Source: Arenicola marina
Taxonomy: Eukaryota > Annelida > Polychaeta > Arenicolidae
Direction: 5' to 3'
Length of the DNA: 64,000 nucleotides
Assembly (NCBI GenBank): GCA_964019135.1
Contig: OZ025260.1
Span: 15,680,254 to 15,744,253 of the forward strand
Below the pieces are notes generated by a model. It saw nothing but the letters and a program-made list of their open reading frames with translations. It was not told the DNA's origin and did not search any database. Of this stretch, positions 11,446 to 22,985 are shown in pieces. The first letter of the stretch is position 1. Each line of letters starts with the position of its first letter. The position numbers and the translations under genes were made by a program.

Positions 11446-13015
11446 TGTGATGTAGGCCGTTGGGCTGTCGGCAGCCGGCTGTGGGATCTAGGCTGTGGGC
11501 TGTGGGCTATGGACTCTAGGCTACCGGCTGTGGGCTCTAGGCTCTCGGCTGTGGGCTCTAGGCTTTAGGCTATGGGCAGCGGTCTGTCGGCTCTATGCTG
11601 TGGGCTGTCGGCTATCGGCTGTGGGCTGTCGGCTATCGGCTGTGGGCTCTAGGCTTTAAGGCTATGGGCAGCGGTCTGTCGGCTCTATGCTGTCGGCTGT
11701 GGGCTGTGGGCTGTCGGCAGCCGGCTGTCGGGTCTAGGCTGTGGGCTGTGGGCTCTAGGCTTTAGGCTATGGGCAGCGGTCTGTCGGCTCTATGCTGTGG
11801 GTTGTGGGCTGTCGGCTGTGGGCTGTGGGCTCTAGGCTCTCGGCTGTGGGCTCTAGGCTTTAGGCTATGGGCAGCGGTCTGTCGGCTCTATGCTGTCGGC
11901 TGTGGGCTGTGGGCTGTCGGCAGCCGGCTGTCGGGTCTAGGCTGTGGGCTGTGGGCTCTAGGCTTTAGGCTATGGGCAGCGGTCTGTCGGCTCTATGCTG
12001 TGGGTTGTGGGCTGTCGGCTGTGGGCTCTAGGCTCTCGGCTGTGGGCTCTAGGCTTTAGGCTATGGGCAGCGGTCTGTCGGCTCTATGCTGTGGGCTCTA
12101 GGCTGTAGGCTGTAGGCTGTGGGCTCTAGGCTGTCGGCTGTGGGCTCTAGGCTGTCGGCCCTCGGCTGTGGGCTGAGGGCTCTAGGCTTTAGGCTATGGG
12201 CAGCGGTCTGTCGGCTCTATGCTGTGGGCTGTGGGCTCTAGGCTCTGGGCTGTCGTCTGTGGGCTGTGGGCTCTAGGCTCTGGGCTGTCGGCTGTGGGCT
12301 CTAGGCTGTGGGCTCTAGGCTGTGGGCTTTAGGCTGTCGGCTGTGGGCTCTAGGCTTTAGGCTATGGGCAGCGGTCTGTCGGCTCTATGCTATGGGCTGT
12401 CGGCTGTAGGCTCTAGGCTATGGGCTGGCGGCTGTGTGCTGTCGGCTCTAGGCTATGGGCTGGCGGCTCTAGGCTATGGGCTGTCGGCTCTAGGCTATGG
12501 GCTGTCGGCTCTAGGCTATGGGCTGTCGGCTCAAGGCTATGGGATGGCGGCTCTAGGCTATGGGCTGTCGGCTCTAGGCTATGGGCTGTCGGCTCAAGGC
12601 TATGGGCTGGCGGCTCTAGGCTATGGGCTGTCGGCTCTAGGCTATGGGCAGCGGTCTGTCGGCTCTATGCTATGGGCTGTGGGCTGTCGGCTGTAGGCTC
12701 TAGGCTATGGGCTGGCGGCTGTGTGCTGTCGGCTCTAGGCTATGGACTGGCGGCTCTAGGCTATGGGCTGTCGGCTCGAGGCTATGGGCTGGCGGCTCTA
12801 GGCTATGGGCTGGCGGCTGTGTGCTGTCGGCTCTAGGCTATGGGCTGGCGGCTCTAGGCTATGGGCTGGCGGCTCTAGGCTATGGGCTGGCGGCTCTAGG
12901 CTATGGGCTGGCGGCTCCAGGCTATGGGCTGTCAGCTCCAGGCTATGGGCTGTCAGCTCAAGGCTATGGGCTGGCGGCTGTGGAATGTTGGCTGTGCTCT
13001 GTGGGCTTTCGGCTC
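11446..13015. repeat. Heptanucleotide (GGCTNNN) satellite with 21-bp and longer higher-order units
   Basis: Built from 7-bp words such as GGCTGTG, GGCTCTA, GGCTGTC and GGCTATG. In 12360-12970 they form a 21-bp unit (GGCTCTAGGCTATGGGCTGTC minus one base and its GGCTGGC variant). Blocks near 11572, 11665, 11770, 11868, 11972, 12061 and 12196 repeat the marker TATGGGCAGCGGTCTGTCGG at roughly 90-130 bp intervals. Open frames in both directions rich in Leu-Trp-Ala-Val-Gly are products of the heptad and not genes. Confidence 0.96.
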
Positions 13016-15719
13016 CTACCATGATGTAATAATGATCGTAATAAGCAGTTATTGTGGTCAGTGCTTCTGTCTTCCGCCTCATTCAGAGACGACACTTGAC
13101 AGATTGGTCCTTGTCTTGGGTTATACGGTTCTTGTTGACAGTCGTTTACAGATTGTGGTATCGAATAGGTCGCCCACAGATCATTTTATTTCCGGTCGAC
13201 AATTGTCATCGAGGAAGTTAATTCTTGGGAATATAATGTACTTCTTGACCGAATGAGCGACAAGTTGCGATAAACCTGGGAGTTAAATTATGTATATCAT
13301 GGTGACTTCCATCACAGGACAGTGCATAATGACGCCACAATGTCGGCACAATGGTGACTTAAAGTTGCTATTTCAGCAAAAACATTGGACGGGCGGGGCA
13401 GGGGGACACTTGGCGGGAACGGTTTCGGGAGGCCAGCTCAGTCAGTAGTGCGGCTGACAGCTGATCGTAGGGATGGGTACCATGCCAGATATGCAGCATA
13501 TTTTTTGGGGCACTTACTGATACCAACGACAACCCTTACTTAGGCTGACAACATTGACAAAATCTCACTTGAAGCTAACTTGTAATGTAATAAGATTGAT
13601 CGAAGTAGTAGTTCAGGCGCCCCGGCCGGTTCGCCTGTTTACAGTATATTGAAATAGTGCTTCTAACATATAAAGTGCAATGTGAGTGGCATACGTACAC
13701 ACTGTTTTGGTATCTCATTATTATGATCATAACGAGGCGCCCTCTGTTGTAGGATTGTAGCATACGCCATGGGCTGATTTTCTCTGTAGGAATGGAATAT
13801 AAACCAATGGAGCGTGTTTGTGCCAAACCTGTCGCGTGAATGGCGTGTACATCTAATATAATGTAATCTAATCTAGTGATATAAATGTCAAACCTATCCT
13901 TGTGACCACCAATGAGACGATGAAGACACCCAGATGTGGGCGTATCAATTCGAATCGGCGAGGACCTCTTTTTTGTCCTGATTACATGAAAAAAAACCTG
14001 CTTGATCAACGGTAAAATATCACTACGACGGGAGTCCAATTTTCGTTGCGTCACACATTGTTGGGGGGAGACGTTGCTTTTGTGTCACGTGATTTGCTGG
14101 GGCCGAGATTTTCTCGCGTGGCGGTGACGTCATTGGGGAATGTGGTAGTGACAGAGCGGGTGTGAGCTAGTAGCAAAAATGAAGGGAAGGAGCGAACGCG
14201 GAGGCTGGTTGTGTGTGTGGTGGGGGGGGGGGGTGGAGAGGAGGGGAGAAGCAAAAGAGTCGAACATGGGAGTGGCGGGTGGGGTTGGGGTTGAAAAGGG
14301 GGCGGTGAGACCGTCACAACTTGTGGGTTTGAGTTATTGATTCCGAGCTGCCACATGGCATCAGTACGGTTGGTGCATGGGGTGTTTGTGCCAGGGCATC
14401 GCCGTGCTTATCTTATACCCCCCCCCCCTCGCCCCTTCCCCTTCCTCCCCTACCCCCCCCCCCCTTCCTTTCTGCCTCCCCCCCTCCGGGGCACCCGACG
14501 ACAAACCCAACTCCTGGTTGAAATGACGGGAAACTACATGGTGGGAGGCGACGGACGTGACCGCGGGATTCCGCGAGATCCGGCGAGGGTTGGCGAGATT
14601 TCACTCGGCTGGTGACAGGCCGGGGGTCTCCGTCTGCCCTTTCCACAGCCCACGCTCCCATCCGACCCCTCCTCCCGTCAACTACCCAACAGTTGACAGA
14701 TTGTGTAGCTCCATTCCCCAACCCCCTTTACCCGAATCTCTTTCGGGAATGGGTGAAATTTGGCAGTTTTGTAGCCTCCCTCCCCCCTCCTCTTTAATTC
14801 TCCCCTCTAACCCTCTCTCTCTCTCTCTCTCTCTCTGGCTCACTTTTTTCGCTCTCCCTCTCTCTGCCGCGCTCACTCTCCCTAGGGGGAGAGGGTGGTA
14901 AGGGGAGGGGGGGTAGAGGGGTAGCGGAAAGTTTAGTGGTGAAAGGCCGCAGCTAGTTGTTGTGACATGATGAACGACCCGCGTTGAAATTTGCCTGGCA
15001 TAAAAGTGGCAATAATCAGCGACAGCGAGCAGGCAGTCTGGGGGGGCCTGTCGTCACTACTGGCCCGGCTGACCCCTGTTCGTTGACCATTGTCTGCCCA
15101 CAATGTACCGCCAGGGTGGACCCCAGTGACCCTGGCCACCAACTCGCCGCTGGGAGCTCGCCTCACCCCCTCCCCCCCCCCCCCCCACACACTCACCCCG
15201 GGCTGCCGAGGGCTTTCATTGGCTGCCCCAGTGGCGACACCCTGCGACATCCAGCGCTATTACAGGGTGACCCTCACGGGGACCTTGGTGCTCCGTGATT
15301 TATTTTCCCCGCCATATATTTGAATCCCGACGCCGGGCTGCAAGCAGAGTAATTGCTAATGTGCACAAGGGAGCCTGTTTGTCTTTATTCTTTTCTCCCA
15401 TCAGAAATATAAATGTTTGACAACCATTGAGAGAAAGCTGACGTTGTTTTCGCCCAACGGCTTTATTGGGTTTGACCAGCACCACCACCACCATCACCAC
15501 CACCCCTCTTTCTTGAACCCTACACCCAACCTCACTCCTCCTCCCCGCCCCCCCCCCCCCCCCCCCGGCCCCTCCCACCTGACATGGGCACGTGATCTAG
15601 ATATGGCTTGGGACACCTTCCGCTGGTCATACATCAAGAAGTTTACCAAAGCACGTGGCAGCTATTTCAGAAGTCTTTGGCCAGTGTGACGTTCCCTCTG
15701 GTATCGTCCGCACCTCTAG
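13016..15719. other. Unique intergenic sequence
   Basis: Mostly non-repetitive. A 159-codon minus-strand open frame at 13575-14054 matches nothing I recognise. 14212-14470 has G and C runs, 14817-14840 is (CT)n, and 15478-15510 is a CAC/CAT repeat followed by a poly-C run near 15548. The block 15190-15420, with balanced composition and TAATTGCTAATG, could be regulatory. No supported gene. Confidence 0.55.
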
Positions 15720-16430
15720 TGCCGGTCCCCCCCACCCTCCCTGCCTCCCTGCCTCCCATTGCCCCCCATCCTTCCCTCTCCCTGCCTCCCCTTGTCCATT
15801 CCCCTCCCTCCCTCACCTCGCCCCCTATCCTCGCCCCCTCTCCCTGCCTCCCCTTGTCCATTCCCCTCCCTCCCTAACCTCGCCCCCTAGCCTCGCCCCC
15901 TCTCCCTGCCTCCCCTTGTCCATTCCCCTCCCACCCTCACCTCCCCCCCTATCCTCGCCCCCTCTCCCTGCCTCCCCTTGTCCATTCCCCTCCTTCCCTC
16001 ACCTCGCCCCCTATCCTCGCCCCCTCTCCATGCCTCCCCTTGTCCATTCCCCTCCCTCGCTCACCTCGCCCCCTATCCTCGCCCCCTCTCCCTGCCTCCC
16101 CTTGTCCATTCCCCTCCTTCCCTCACCTCGCCCCCTATCCTCGCCCCCTCTCCATGCCTCCCCTTGTCCATTCCCCTCCCTCCCTCACCTCGCCCCCTAT
16201 CCTCGCCCCCTCTCCCTGCCTCCCCTTGTCCATTCCCCTCCCTCCCTCACCTCGTGCCCTTCTCCTCCCTCTCTCACCTTGCCCCCTTCCCGCCTCATCC
16301 CCTTTCCCTCCCTCACCTTGCCCCCTATCCTCGCCCCCTCTCCCTTCCTTCCCTCGCCCCCTCTCCCTGCCTCCCGGTTTCCCCTTCTCCTTCCTCCCCT
16401 CGCCCCCTCCGCCTCCCCACCCCCCGTCAC
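15720..16430. repeat. 62-bp polypyrimidine minisatellite, about 8 full copies with degenerate ends
   Basis: CTTGTCCATTCCCC recurs every 62 bp (15791, 15853, 15915 and onward) within C/T-only sequence. After about 16260 the unit degrades to CCTCACCTTGCCCC and TCGCCCCC words. The unit has no stops in several frames, which produces a 349-codon Pro/Ser/Leu open frame that I regard as spurious. Confidence 0.95.
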
Positions 16431-17823
16431 CCCTTCACTTGCCCACCCACGTGACAGACCCAATTCTTTTGTCCAACGAGCACGGCTGCTGATTTTATTT
16501 TTGTTGTTTTTCACAACCCCAACAGCTCGTCCTGCCGTTTATTGGGAACACGTCGAGCTGCTAGAGAAAGGCGTTCCACTCGCCACCGCGGCGAGGCGCT
16601 GCTCCGGTTTAAATGGACCCGGTAGAACCGTATCGATCAGACATTTTTACCCAACCACCTTTCTGCAACAATCTTTTCTCATAAAGCTTTTGCCCAGGTC
16701 ATAACGCGGAACTACTTTCTTGCGCCGTTTACGACATCTTCGATATATGTGATCAATAGAGATCAGTGCCGTTGCGGGGCGTCAACGTTTCGCACCCTTT
16801 GGACGTAAAGAGAAATTGGGTGTCATAGTTATTAACGCTGAATCCGTTTTTACTCGGGGTTTTAAATTTCCCACTTTTATCGTGTTTCTGTGAATTTTTT
16901 TTTTATGCATGAGATTTGGCCATGGCCATGTACCTATATAGTTCTCTTCCCTCTTCGGGGGTTCAGCCGTCAGTCTATCGGCCGCGACCCTAGTGTACAA
17001 ATATCGGGATGACTAAGGCCGTAATCCCCCTACCATGCCCCCCCCCCTACCCTCACCCGCCCCCCTCCCGCCTCCCGATGACATTGATCTGATCTCCGGC
17101 AGAAGCCGACTTATAGTAGAACCCTTTATAAACCCGGGAGGCTGGGGCTGCCGTCAGACAGGAAGTAGGCAATATAATGAAGGGTTTGAGAACTTCGCAA
17201 AGCAACCTGGGTATGAGGAGCCCTTCGACATATTTCCGGTTTGTCTTGTGGATGTGTTTGTGTTGTACCAATAGTCTTTATGTGACTATGGCCCACGACC
17301 GGAACAAGGTCGACGTTGCATAGAATTAACACAGACCAGATACCATGTTGATCATTGTATTGTAAATGACGCTTGAAAGGGGCGCATTTCTGTCATAGCC
17401 TCTGAAGCTTGTGGCGGTGTTACTCATAATCACGACGTGATGTGTAGTAACGTTTTTCAACATTTACAATTCTTTCTTCATCATTTTTGTTATTATCTGA
17501 AAAATGCAACGTCAAGAAATCAACAAGGTAGAAGGTACATTCCACATTATAATTGTTTTTATTTTTATAATTCTATATTATGCGCTTTATGTATGGGCAT
17601 GTCTCCGTTTTGTTGCTGTGCTTCTCTCGGTATTATAATAATAACTAACAAAATGCTAATAATCATAAATCTTAATATGCATTTGTCCGTCTTTGGCCGG
17701 GCAAAACGGTGTCAACATGTTTTGGTGTGCGTATCGCTATGATGAATGCGGTTGTAGTCACTATACTGCGGGACCCATGTCGTGTTGACCAAGTCTATCA
17801 TATAACGGCTCGCGTCTTGACAT
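16431..17823. other. Unique intergenic sequence
   Basis: Non-repetitive, with an AT-rich segment at 17437-17700. No gene or transposon recognised. Confidence 0.55.
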
Positions 17824-17824
17824 A

Positions 17825-18020
17825 GAAATGAAATGTTGGTGTTCTTTTATGCCGGTTCTGTGCGCAAGAAGGCTAGATTGTGCCAAGAAACCTCCCGGAA
17901 AAACGACATGGGGTGGTATGGAACTTGCCCCAGTTACAGTTGCCAGGGTTCGAACCCGCGACCTATGGCCGGCAGTTCAGTGAGGATTGTCCGCTGTGTC
18001 TATTGCTACGACACGTATGT
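17825..18020 (-). mobile_element. tRNA-derived SINE, family A (copy 2, minus strand)
   Basis: Read on the minus strand it has a B box (complement of GGGTTCGAACCC, 17946-17957) and an A-box-like region from about 18012. Its 3' tail (complement of 17825-17895) reads GGGAGGTTTCTTGG, CACAATCTAGCC, GCGCACAG and AACACCAACATTTC. The tail matches the family A copy at 19737 (GGGAGGTTCCTTG, CCCAATTTAGCC, GTGCACAA, AACACCAACATTCC). The head is more diverged than the tail. I see no clear target-site duplication. Confidence 0.72.
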
Positions 18021-18698
18021 CATATTATCATTGGAATACGCCTAGGACACCACAGCCCGAAGCTATCGTGTCAAGTATAATGAGGTAACGCCGATAAGTG
18101 GAGCCCACGTGATAGCGATTACACCTCGGATGGAGAGCCGCTACTATTATTGCCCCCTCCCCTCGCCCCCTCCCCCCCCACCTCCCCCTTCCCCTCCCTC
18201 GTGCATCCTTCTTTAACTCGCCCACATGGTCCCATCACGTGATCACCTCAAACGGTCTACGCCATAAAAGGAAGGAAAAGAGGCCATTGATGCTGACGAA
18301 AGACGACGAACGGCTGTCCGAGATCCGGTGGCACCCCTGCTCCCCTCCTCTCCCTCCCACCCCCCTTCCCCACCCACCCACTCTCGTCTCCTCCCTGGCC
18401 GCCTCAAGCTAGCATCGGCGGATCTTCTCCCCCATCCGAAAACCAAACAAAACATATATGGGTGGAGAAGTCGTTATGTGATGTGTGTATCAATTGTCAT
18501 GCAGAGTGTGTGAGGGTGGATTGGTAGGGGGGCGGGGGGGGGGGGTAGGTGGAAGACAGAGAGGAAGGAGAAGAGAACCGAAGGAGACAGAAGCGGCAGA
18601 TTAAGTGGTTTTAACGTTTGCACGTGCCGCCATCTGCCGCTGAAACTCTAGCCACCCCCGTGTCCCCATCCCACACCCGGGATCTCCCCCCCCCACAC
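18021..18698. other. Intergenic sequence with C- and G-rich patches
   Basis: Contains C/T-rich stretches at 18150-18200 and 18325-18400 and a G run near 18533-18545. No gene recognised. Confidence 0.55.
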
Positions 18699-18699
18699 C

Positions 18700-18880
18700 C
18701 TACACCGGGCCGCCACCCCACACCGGGCCGCCACCCCACAACGGGTCACCACCCCACAGCGGGCCGCCACCCCACACCGGGTCGCCACCCCACACCGGGC
18801 CGCCACCCCACACCGGGTCACCACCCCACACCGGGTTGCCACCCCAAACCGGGTTGCCACCGCACAATCGGGTCCCACCC
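18700..18880. repeat. 18-bp minisatellite, about 10 copies
   Basis: CCACCCCACACCGGG-type units at an 18-bp spacing (18731, 18749). 18 is a multiple of 3, so open frames encode hexapeptide repeats (HPTPGR in one direction). There is nothing to support translation. Confidence 0.95.
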
Positions 18881-19279
18881 CGACATCCGCCCAGAAAGGT
18901 TAGCACGTGGATTCGTTTTTGGGAGGAGCGGGTGGCTTTCTGACCGTGGGTTTCTGACCGTGGACTTGATGGCGGCAATAAGAGAGCTTCCGCTAGCGGC
19001 CTCCGCATTCTGCAGGAGGTCACGGACCAAGTGGGCAGACCCTCCAGAATCCGATGTTAAAACCAGACACAATAGGGCAGTACCGGTATAAACCTTGTCG
19101 TTTCCGCCGCCAGTGGATTCCGCATCCATCACTGCCCTGAACACCCCCAGCCCCACCGCCACCACCACACGCACACATCGCAGCCACCCGCTTGATGTGG
19201 TGATTAGCGCCCTCTTCTGTGGAGATTGCGCACTTCCAGATTTGCTATGGCGTGGTTTTAGAAGTTTTCGCGGCGTCGC
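18881..19279. other. Unique intergenic sequence
   Basis: Balanced composition, with a direct repeat TTTCTGACCGTGG at 18937 and 18951. No gene recognised. Confidence 0.5.
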
Positions 19280-19440
19280 TCTCCCCCCTTTGCGATGGTC
19301 TATATGTTTGCGCGGGATGAAGAGAGATTCCCTCCTCGTCCTTTTGTGGAGATAGTAGGGGGTTAACCCCTCTACGATATGGACCCTTCTCCCATTGACC
19401 CACCGCGACCTCACAGGTTGAAGTGTTCACCGTGAGGCGC
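19280..19440 (+). mobile_element. SINE family B tail fragment
   Basis: Sequence from about 19290 (GTCTATATGTTTGC, GGATGAAGAGAGATTCCC, AGTAGGGGGTTAACCCC, CTTCTCCCATTGACCC) follows the order of landmarks in the family B element at 24326 (GTCTGTGTGG, GGATAAAGATCCC, AGTAGGGGGTTACCCCC, CTTCTCCCATTGACGC). The tRNA-like head is missing, so this is a 5'-truncated or decayed copy. Confidence 0.55.
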
Positions 19441-19722
19441 CGACCCTGTTCCGCGGCGGCCTGTGTTTCGGCCGGCGTCATGCCACTGACCCGTAGATAC
19501 AGACCCGGCAAGTCGTAACGAGGGAAATCTTTGCATAGAAACGAGACATGACCCAGTTTTATGGGGGGAGCGGCAAGGCGCATGCGCCCAAGCATGGCTG
19601 GGTCTGGCACATCACGACCTATAAAACCTGGCAAAAATGATTGCTCTTGTTCACGATCGCAATAAACTGTTGCCAGATTTCGCCTTGCCGACATGGAGAT
19701 TTCTATCTCTCTGCTTCTCGCA
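19441..19722. other. Unique intergenic sequence
   Basis: Short spacer between the SINE B fragment and the SINE A insertion. Nothing recognised. Confidence 0.5.
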
Positions 19723-19944
19723 ATTCATCTAGTGAGGGGGGCCTCCCTGGTGTAGTGGTTAGCGCACTAGACCGCAGATCAATAGGTCCTGGGTTCGAAT
19801 CCGGGCTCGGGCACCTAATCTGGGGCATGTTTCATTCCTTCATCCTTCATCGTCTCGGGAGGTTCCTTGACCCAATTTAGCCTGTATGTGCACAAAAGTG
19901 TCCTAAAACACCAACATTCCATTCCATTCCATTCATCTAGTGAG
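19723..19944 (+). mobile_element. tRNA-derived SINE, family A (copy 3) with 14-bp target-site duplication
   Basis: Element 19737-19930 is bounded by the direct repeat ATTCATCTAGTGAG at 19723-19736 and 19931-19944, a perfect target-site duplication. The head resembles a tRNA: A box TGTAGTGGTTAGCG (19751-19764) and B box GGTTCGAATCC (19792-19802). The body continues ACCTAATCTGGGGCATGTTTC, then GACCCAATTTAGCC, GTGCACAA and AACACCAAC, and it ends in an (ATTCC)n tail instead of poly-A. It is non-coding and would depend on the reverse transcriptase of a partner LINE that recognises this tail. Confidence 0.93.
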
Positions 19945-21498
19945 CGGTAGCACCCGCCGTCCCCTCCCGCCTCCTCCCGCCTCCCAGATTCTCACTCACA
20001 TCCTCTACCCCCTATCCGCCTATCGACGGTCACCGATCAGCAATACTCCCCCTCCCAGCTCCTCACCCCCTCCACCCCCAATACCCCTCTCTACGGTCAC
20101 CGATCAGCAATGCCCCCCCCCCTCCCCTCCTACGGCCACCCCTTAGCGACAATACCCTCCACGGTCCATGGCCTTCTCCTAGCAACGCTACCCCCACCCC
20201 CTCCTCCTCTCCCCTCCCAATCCCTCCCTCAGCCCCCTCCATGGCCTCACTTTCATTTCACTTCCGGTATCCGAGTGACGTCCTATAGCCGGCATGGCAT
20301 GGAAGAACCGAATAATTTCCCAAGCCGGCCCCGGATTGCGATCCCGGCTACCGTCGGACACCCCTGCCGTCCACCTACCATTCTTTCCCCCGGATGGCGG
20401 GTAGGTACTATGCCAACGGGACGGGAGGAAGAGGAGAGGCCGGGGGAACGATTATCCGCTCGCCACCACGGGACCAGGCTAATAATTGATTAAACCCCGA
20501 GGTACGCATTATGGCCTAGTTACACGCGGCGGATAATTAAACGCCAGATATTGGTTCGTCTTTACTCAATACTCATCCCGCCCCGTGACGTAATAGGCTA
20601 CCTAATTCTACACTGACCAATGGGGAGCTCGCCGCCCTGTCGGCCTCCCATCCTATCAATCATAGGAGCGGTATGCCGGTCGGTGCTGATCATCCCTGGG
20701 TGTTTATGCGGTGTGGGGTGTGAGCTATGCCGAGGTCGTGCCGCCCGCAGTAAGCCAAGTACGCAATTCGTATTCAAGTCTAAACGGTGCTCTCATTTCG
20801 TTTCCTATGTAGATTTGTTTTTGTGAAAAGCGATAAATGTCGATTTCACATTAATATAGGTTATATTTTTTAATTGGACGAAGAGTGATTATAGTGGCTC
20901 AGAGCTGGCTGGGCTTAATGACCATGAGATGACTTGCCTGTAACGGCTTTCGCGGCTTTAAACAAGCGCTTCGTCAGGTCCAATACTGGATTATTACACC
21001 AGCGACGTCATTTAAATTTTCTTTTTCTTATGAGGAGTTTTTGAACAATTATTGCTTCATTGGCGTGGGTGAGTGATCGCCGGGAAGGGAACGTGTTCAG
21101 TGGCCGAGGGGGCTATTTCCTCTTTCTTGTCGCCCCGATAACCCGTAACATGCATAAAGATGTGATTGTTTTTTTCTCTCGCGTTTTCTAAGCAATGGAA
21201 AGGTCAGCAAACCGCCCCCGCCCCCTCGCCTCCTCGCCCCCCCGCCCCCTTACCCTCGCTCCCTCGCCCCCTCACCCCCGCCCCTTCGCCCTCGCCCCTC
21301 ACCCCCTCACCCCCCCTCCCCCCTCTCCCCCGCCCAGCCCACGCACACACCCAAAAAAACTGTGGCACGAAATAAACAGACACCGGTAAGACGAAAGACG
21401 GAAGTGCATGCGCCGAAGAAAGTAGTTTCCGTCCATGGTTTGCCCCATCTATCACCAGAGGGCGCTCGGCGTGCGTGCGATGACCGGTGTCGGTGCTG
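19945..21498. other. Intergenic sequence, C-rich in part
   Basis: 19950-20260 is C/T-rich, with a local duplication (GGTCACCGATCAGCAAT near 20029 and 20095). 21200-21350 is another C-rich stretch of CCCTCGCCCC words. 20260-20540 and 20580-21060 are unique. No gene recognised. Confidence 0.55.
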
Positions 21499-21850
21499 AC
21501 TATTGCCACCAACCACTCCCTGCTTCACCACTGCAAGTGTCTCATGATGTCCCGACAGGCCTCCGAGTCGCTGTTTTCAGGCTTGCCCCTTGCCCCTTCC
21601 CCCTTCACCCCCCCCACCCTTCTCCCTGCTCACTATTGCCACTAACCACTCCCTGCTTCACCACTGCAAGTGTCTCATGATGTGTGCCCGACAGGCCTCC
21701 GGGTCGCTGTTTTCAGGCTTGCCCCTTCCCCCTGCTCACTATTGCCACTAACCACTCCCTGCTTCACCACTGCAAGTGTCTCATGATGTGTGCCCGACAG
21801 GCCTCCGGGTCGCTGTTTTTCATGCTTCCCCTTTCACCCCCCCCCCCTTC
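21499..21850. repeat. Three tandem copies of a 106-133-bp segment
   Basis: ACTATTGCCAC starts copies at 21499, 21632 and 21738. Each copy contains CCACTCCCTGCTTCACCACT, AGTGTCTCATGATGT and CGACAGGCCTCCG in order, followed by a C-rich stretch of variable length that accounts for the different spacings. Confidence 0.93.
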
Positions 21851-22985
21851 CCCCTTCACGCCCCCCTTCCCCCTTTCCCACCAGCCCCTTCCGCGCCACC
21901 ACCACGCGGCGTACAAACACTTCTACTCAAAGGTGTAAGAGGCGAATCGTCAAAAGGACTTTGAACTGAGACTGAGAAGCGCCATAAAATCTGTCGCCGT
22001 CGACTTTTTCCGTGTCTTGCCGGTGTGTTGTGTAATAAGCAAGGTTTATACAAGGACAGGGAACCAAGGTTCGGTTTCCTGTAATTAAACCAAGTCAGTC
22101 TCGTTTCGAAGCCTTCCAAGTTATCCGCCCAATTTGAATTATTTCCCGGTTGTGACCCATTTCGGAAGCCTCAGTAGTTTATCTGCGATAGTTTTTCTCT
22201 CTTTTTTGGTGTTAAATGTCTTCCACTGCTTGTATTATTGTTGTTTCATTTACTATTCCTTCGTTTGATGGCCAAATGACATAACCAAGCCTCAAAAAAG
22301 TATTACCGTATGCGTCGTTTTTTTCTGAATTTCTGAATCTCGCTGTAATAAATACCTGCGACCGATACGAAGACGTGACGCACATGCGAGAGACTTATAT
22401 TAGGCGCCGTGTTCATTATGCCTGCTACGCAAGTATTCTTAATGCTAAGTGGAACATATGGAGATAATAGTCTCGGCGTATGGCTGAACAATTGCACTCG
22501 GCAAATGTATTTGAAGAATTAGAGTAGTGTCAACCGTTCCTTAAGAATTTGCAAAATGTCTAAATTTCAAATCTAGTTCATGTAAATTAGAATACAAAAA
22601 GCCACGACGAAAAGACATGTTACGACAGTTTCGACAGTTACGACAGGGTATAACTAGGTCCCTTATAGATACGTTAGATCTATGACCATAGATGGTCGGA
22701 GCCGACGTCAAAACAGCCATCGCTGTTGCGAAACGCGGCACAACAAACTACTTGACCCGCTGGCTGATTCATTATTGATGTTGTTGGGTGTTGGGATTGG
22801 CTTCATAAGCCACGTGGTTGGTAGACAGATTACCTATTTAGATGTGTGATCCCTGGTGGTCGTGCAGTGTAATCAGGAAACACTCTCTGGTGTTGGGTTT
22901 ATATGTGCTGCCATCGTCTACATGTTGGTGGTAGGTACCAAGTTAATGTAACATATTATGTGGACAATGATATGCCATGAAGTCA
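21851..22985. other. Unique AT-rich intergenic sequence
   Basis: Non-repetitive apart from a short ACGACAGTT repeat at 22620-22650. An isolated CCACGTGGTTGG at 22810-22821 is identical to part of the 38-bp unit of the 2-kb array. No gene recognised. Confidence 0.55.

Noticed and set aside
13575..14054. 159-codon minus-strand open frame in unique sequence
   Set aside because: No recognisable domain and no splice or promoter context, so it could be chance. It was left as intergenic.
19740..19815. Functional tRNA gene
   Set aside because: The head looks tRNA-like, but it sits inside a SINE with a body, an ATTCC tail and target duplications.
20872..20985. ATTGGACGAAG facing CTTCGTCAGGTCCAAT as possible transposon ends
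   Set aside because: Pairing is short and broken by an insertion, and no target duplication was found.
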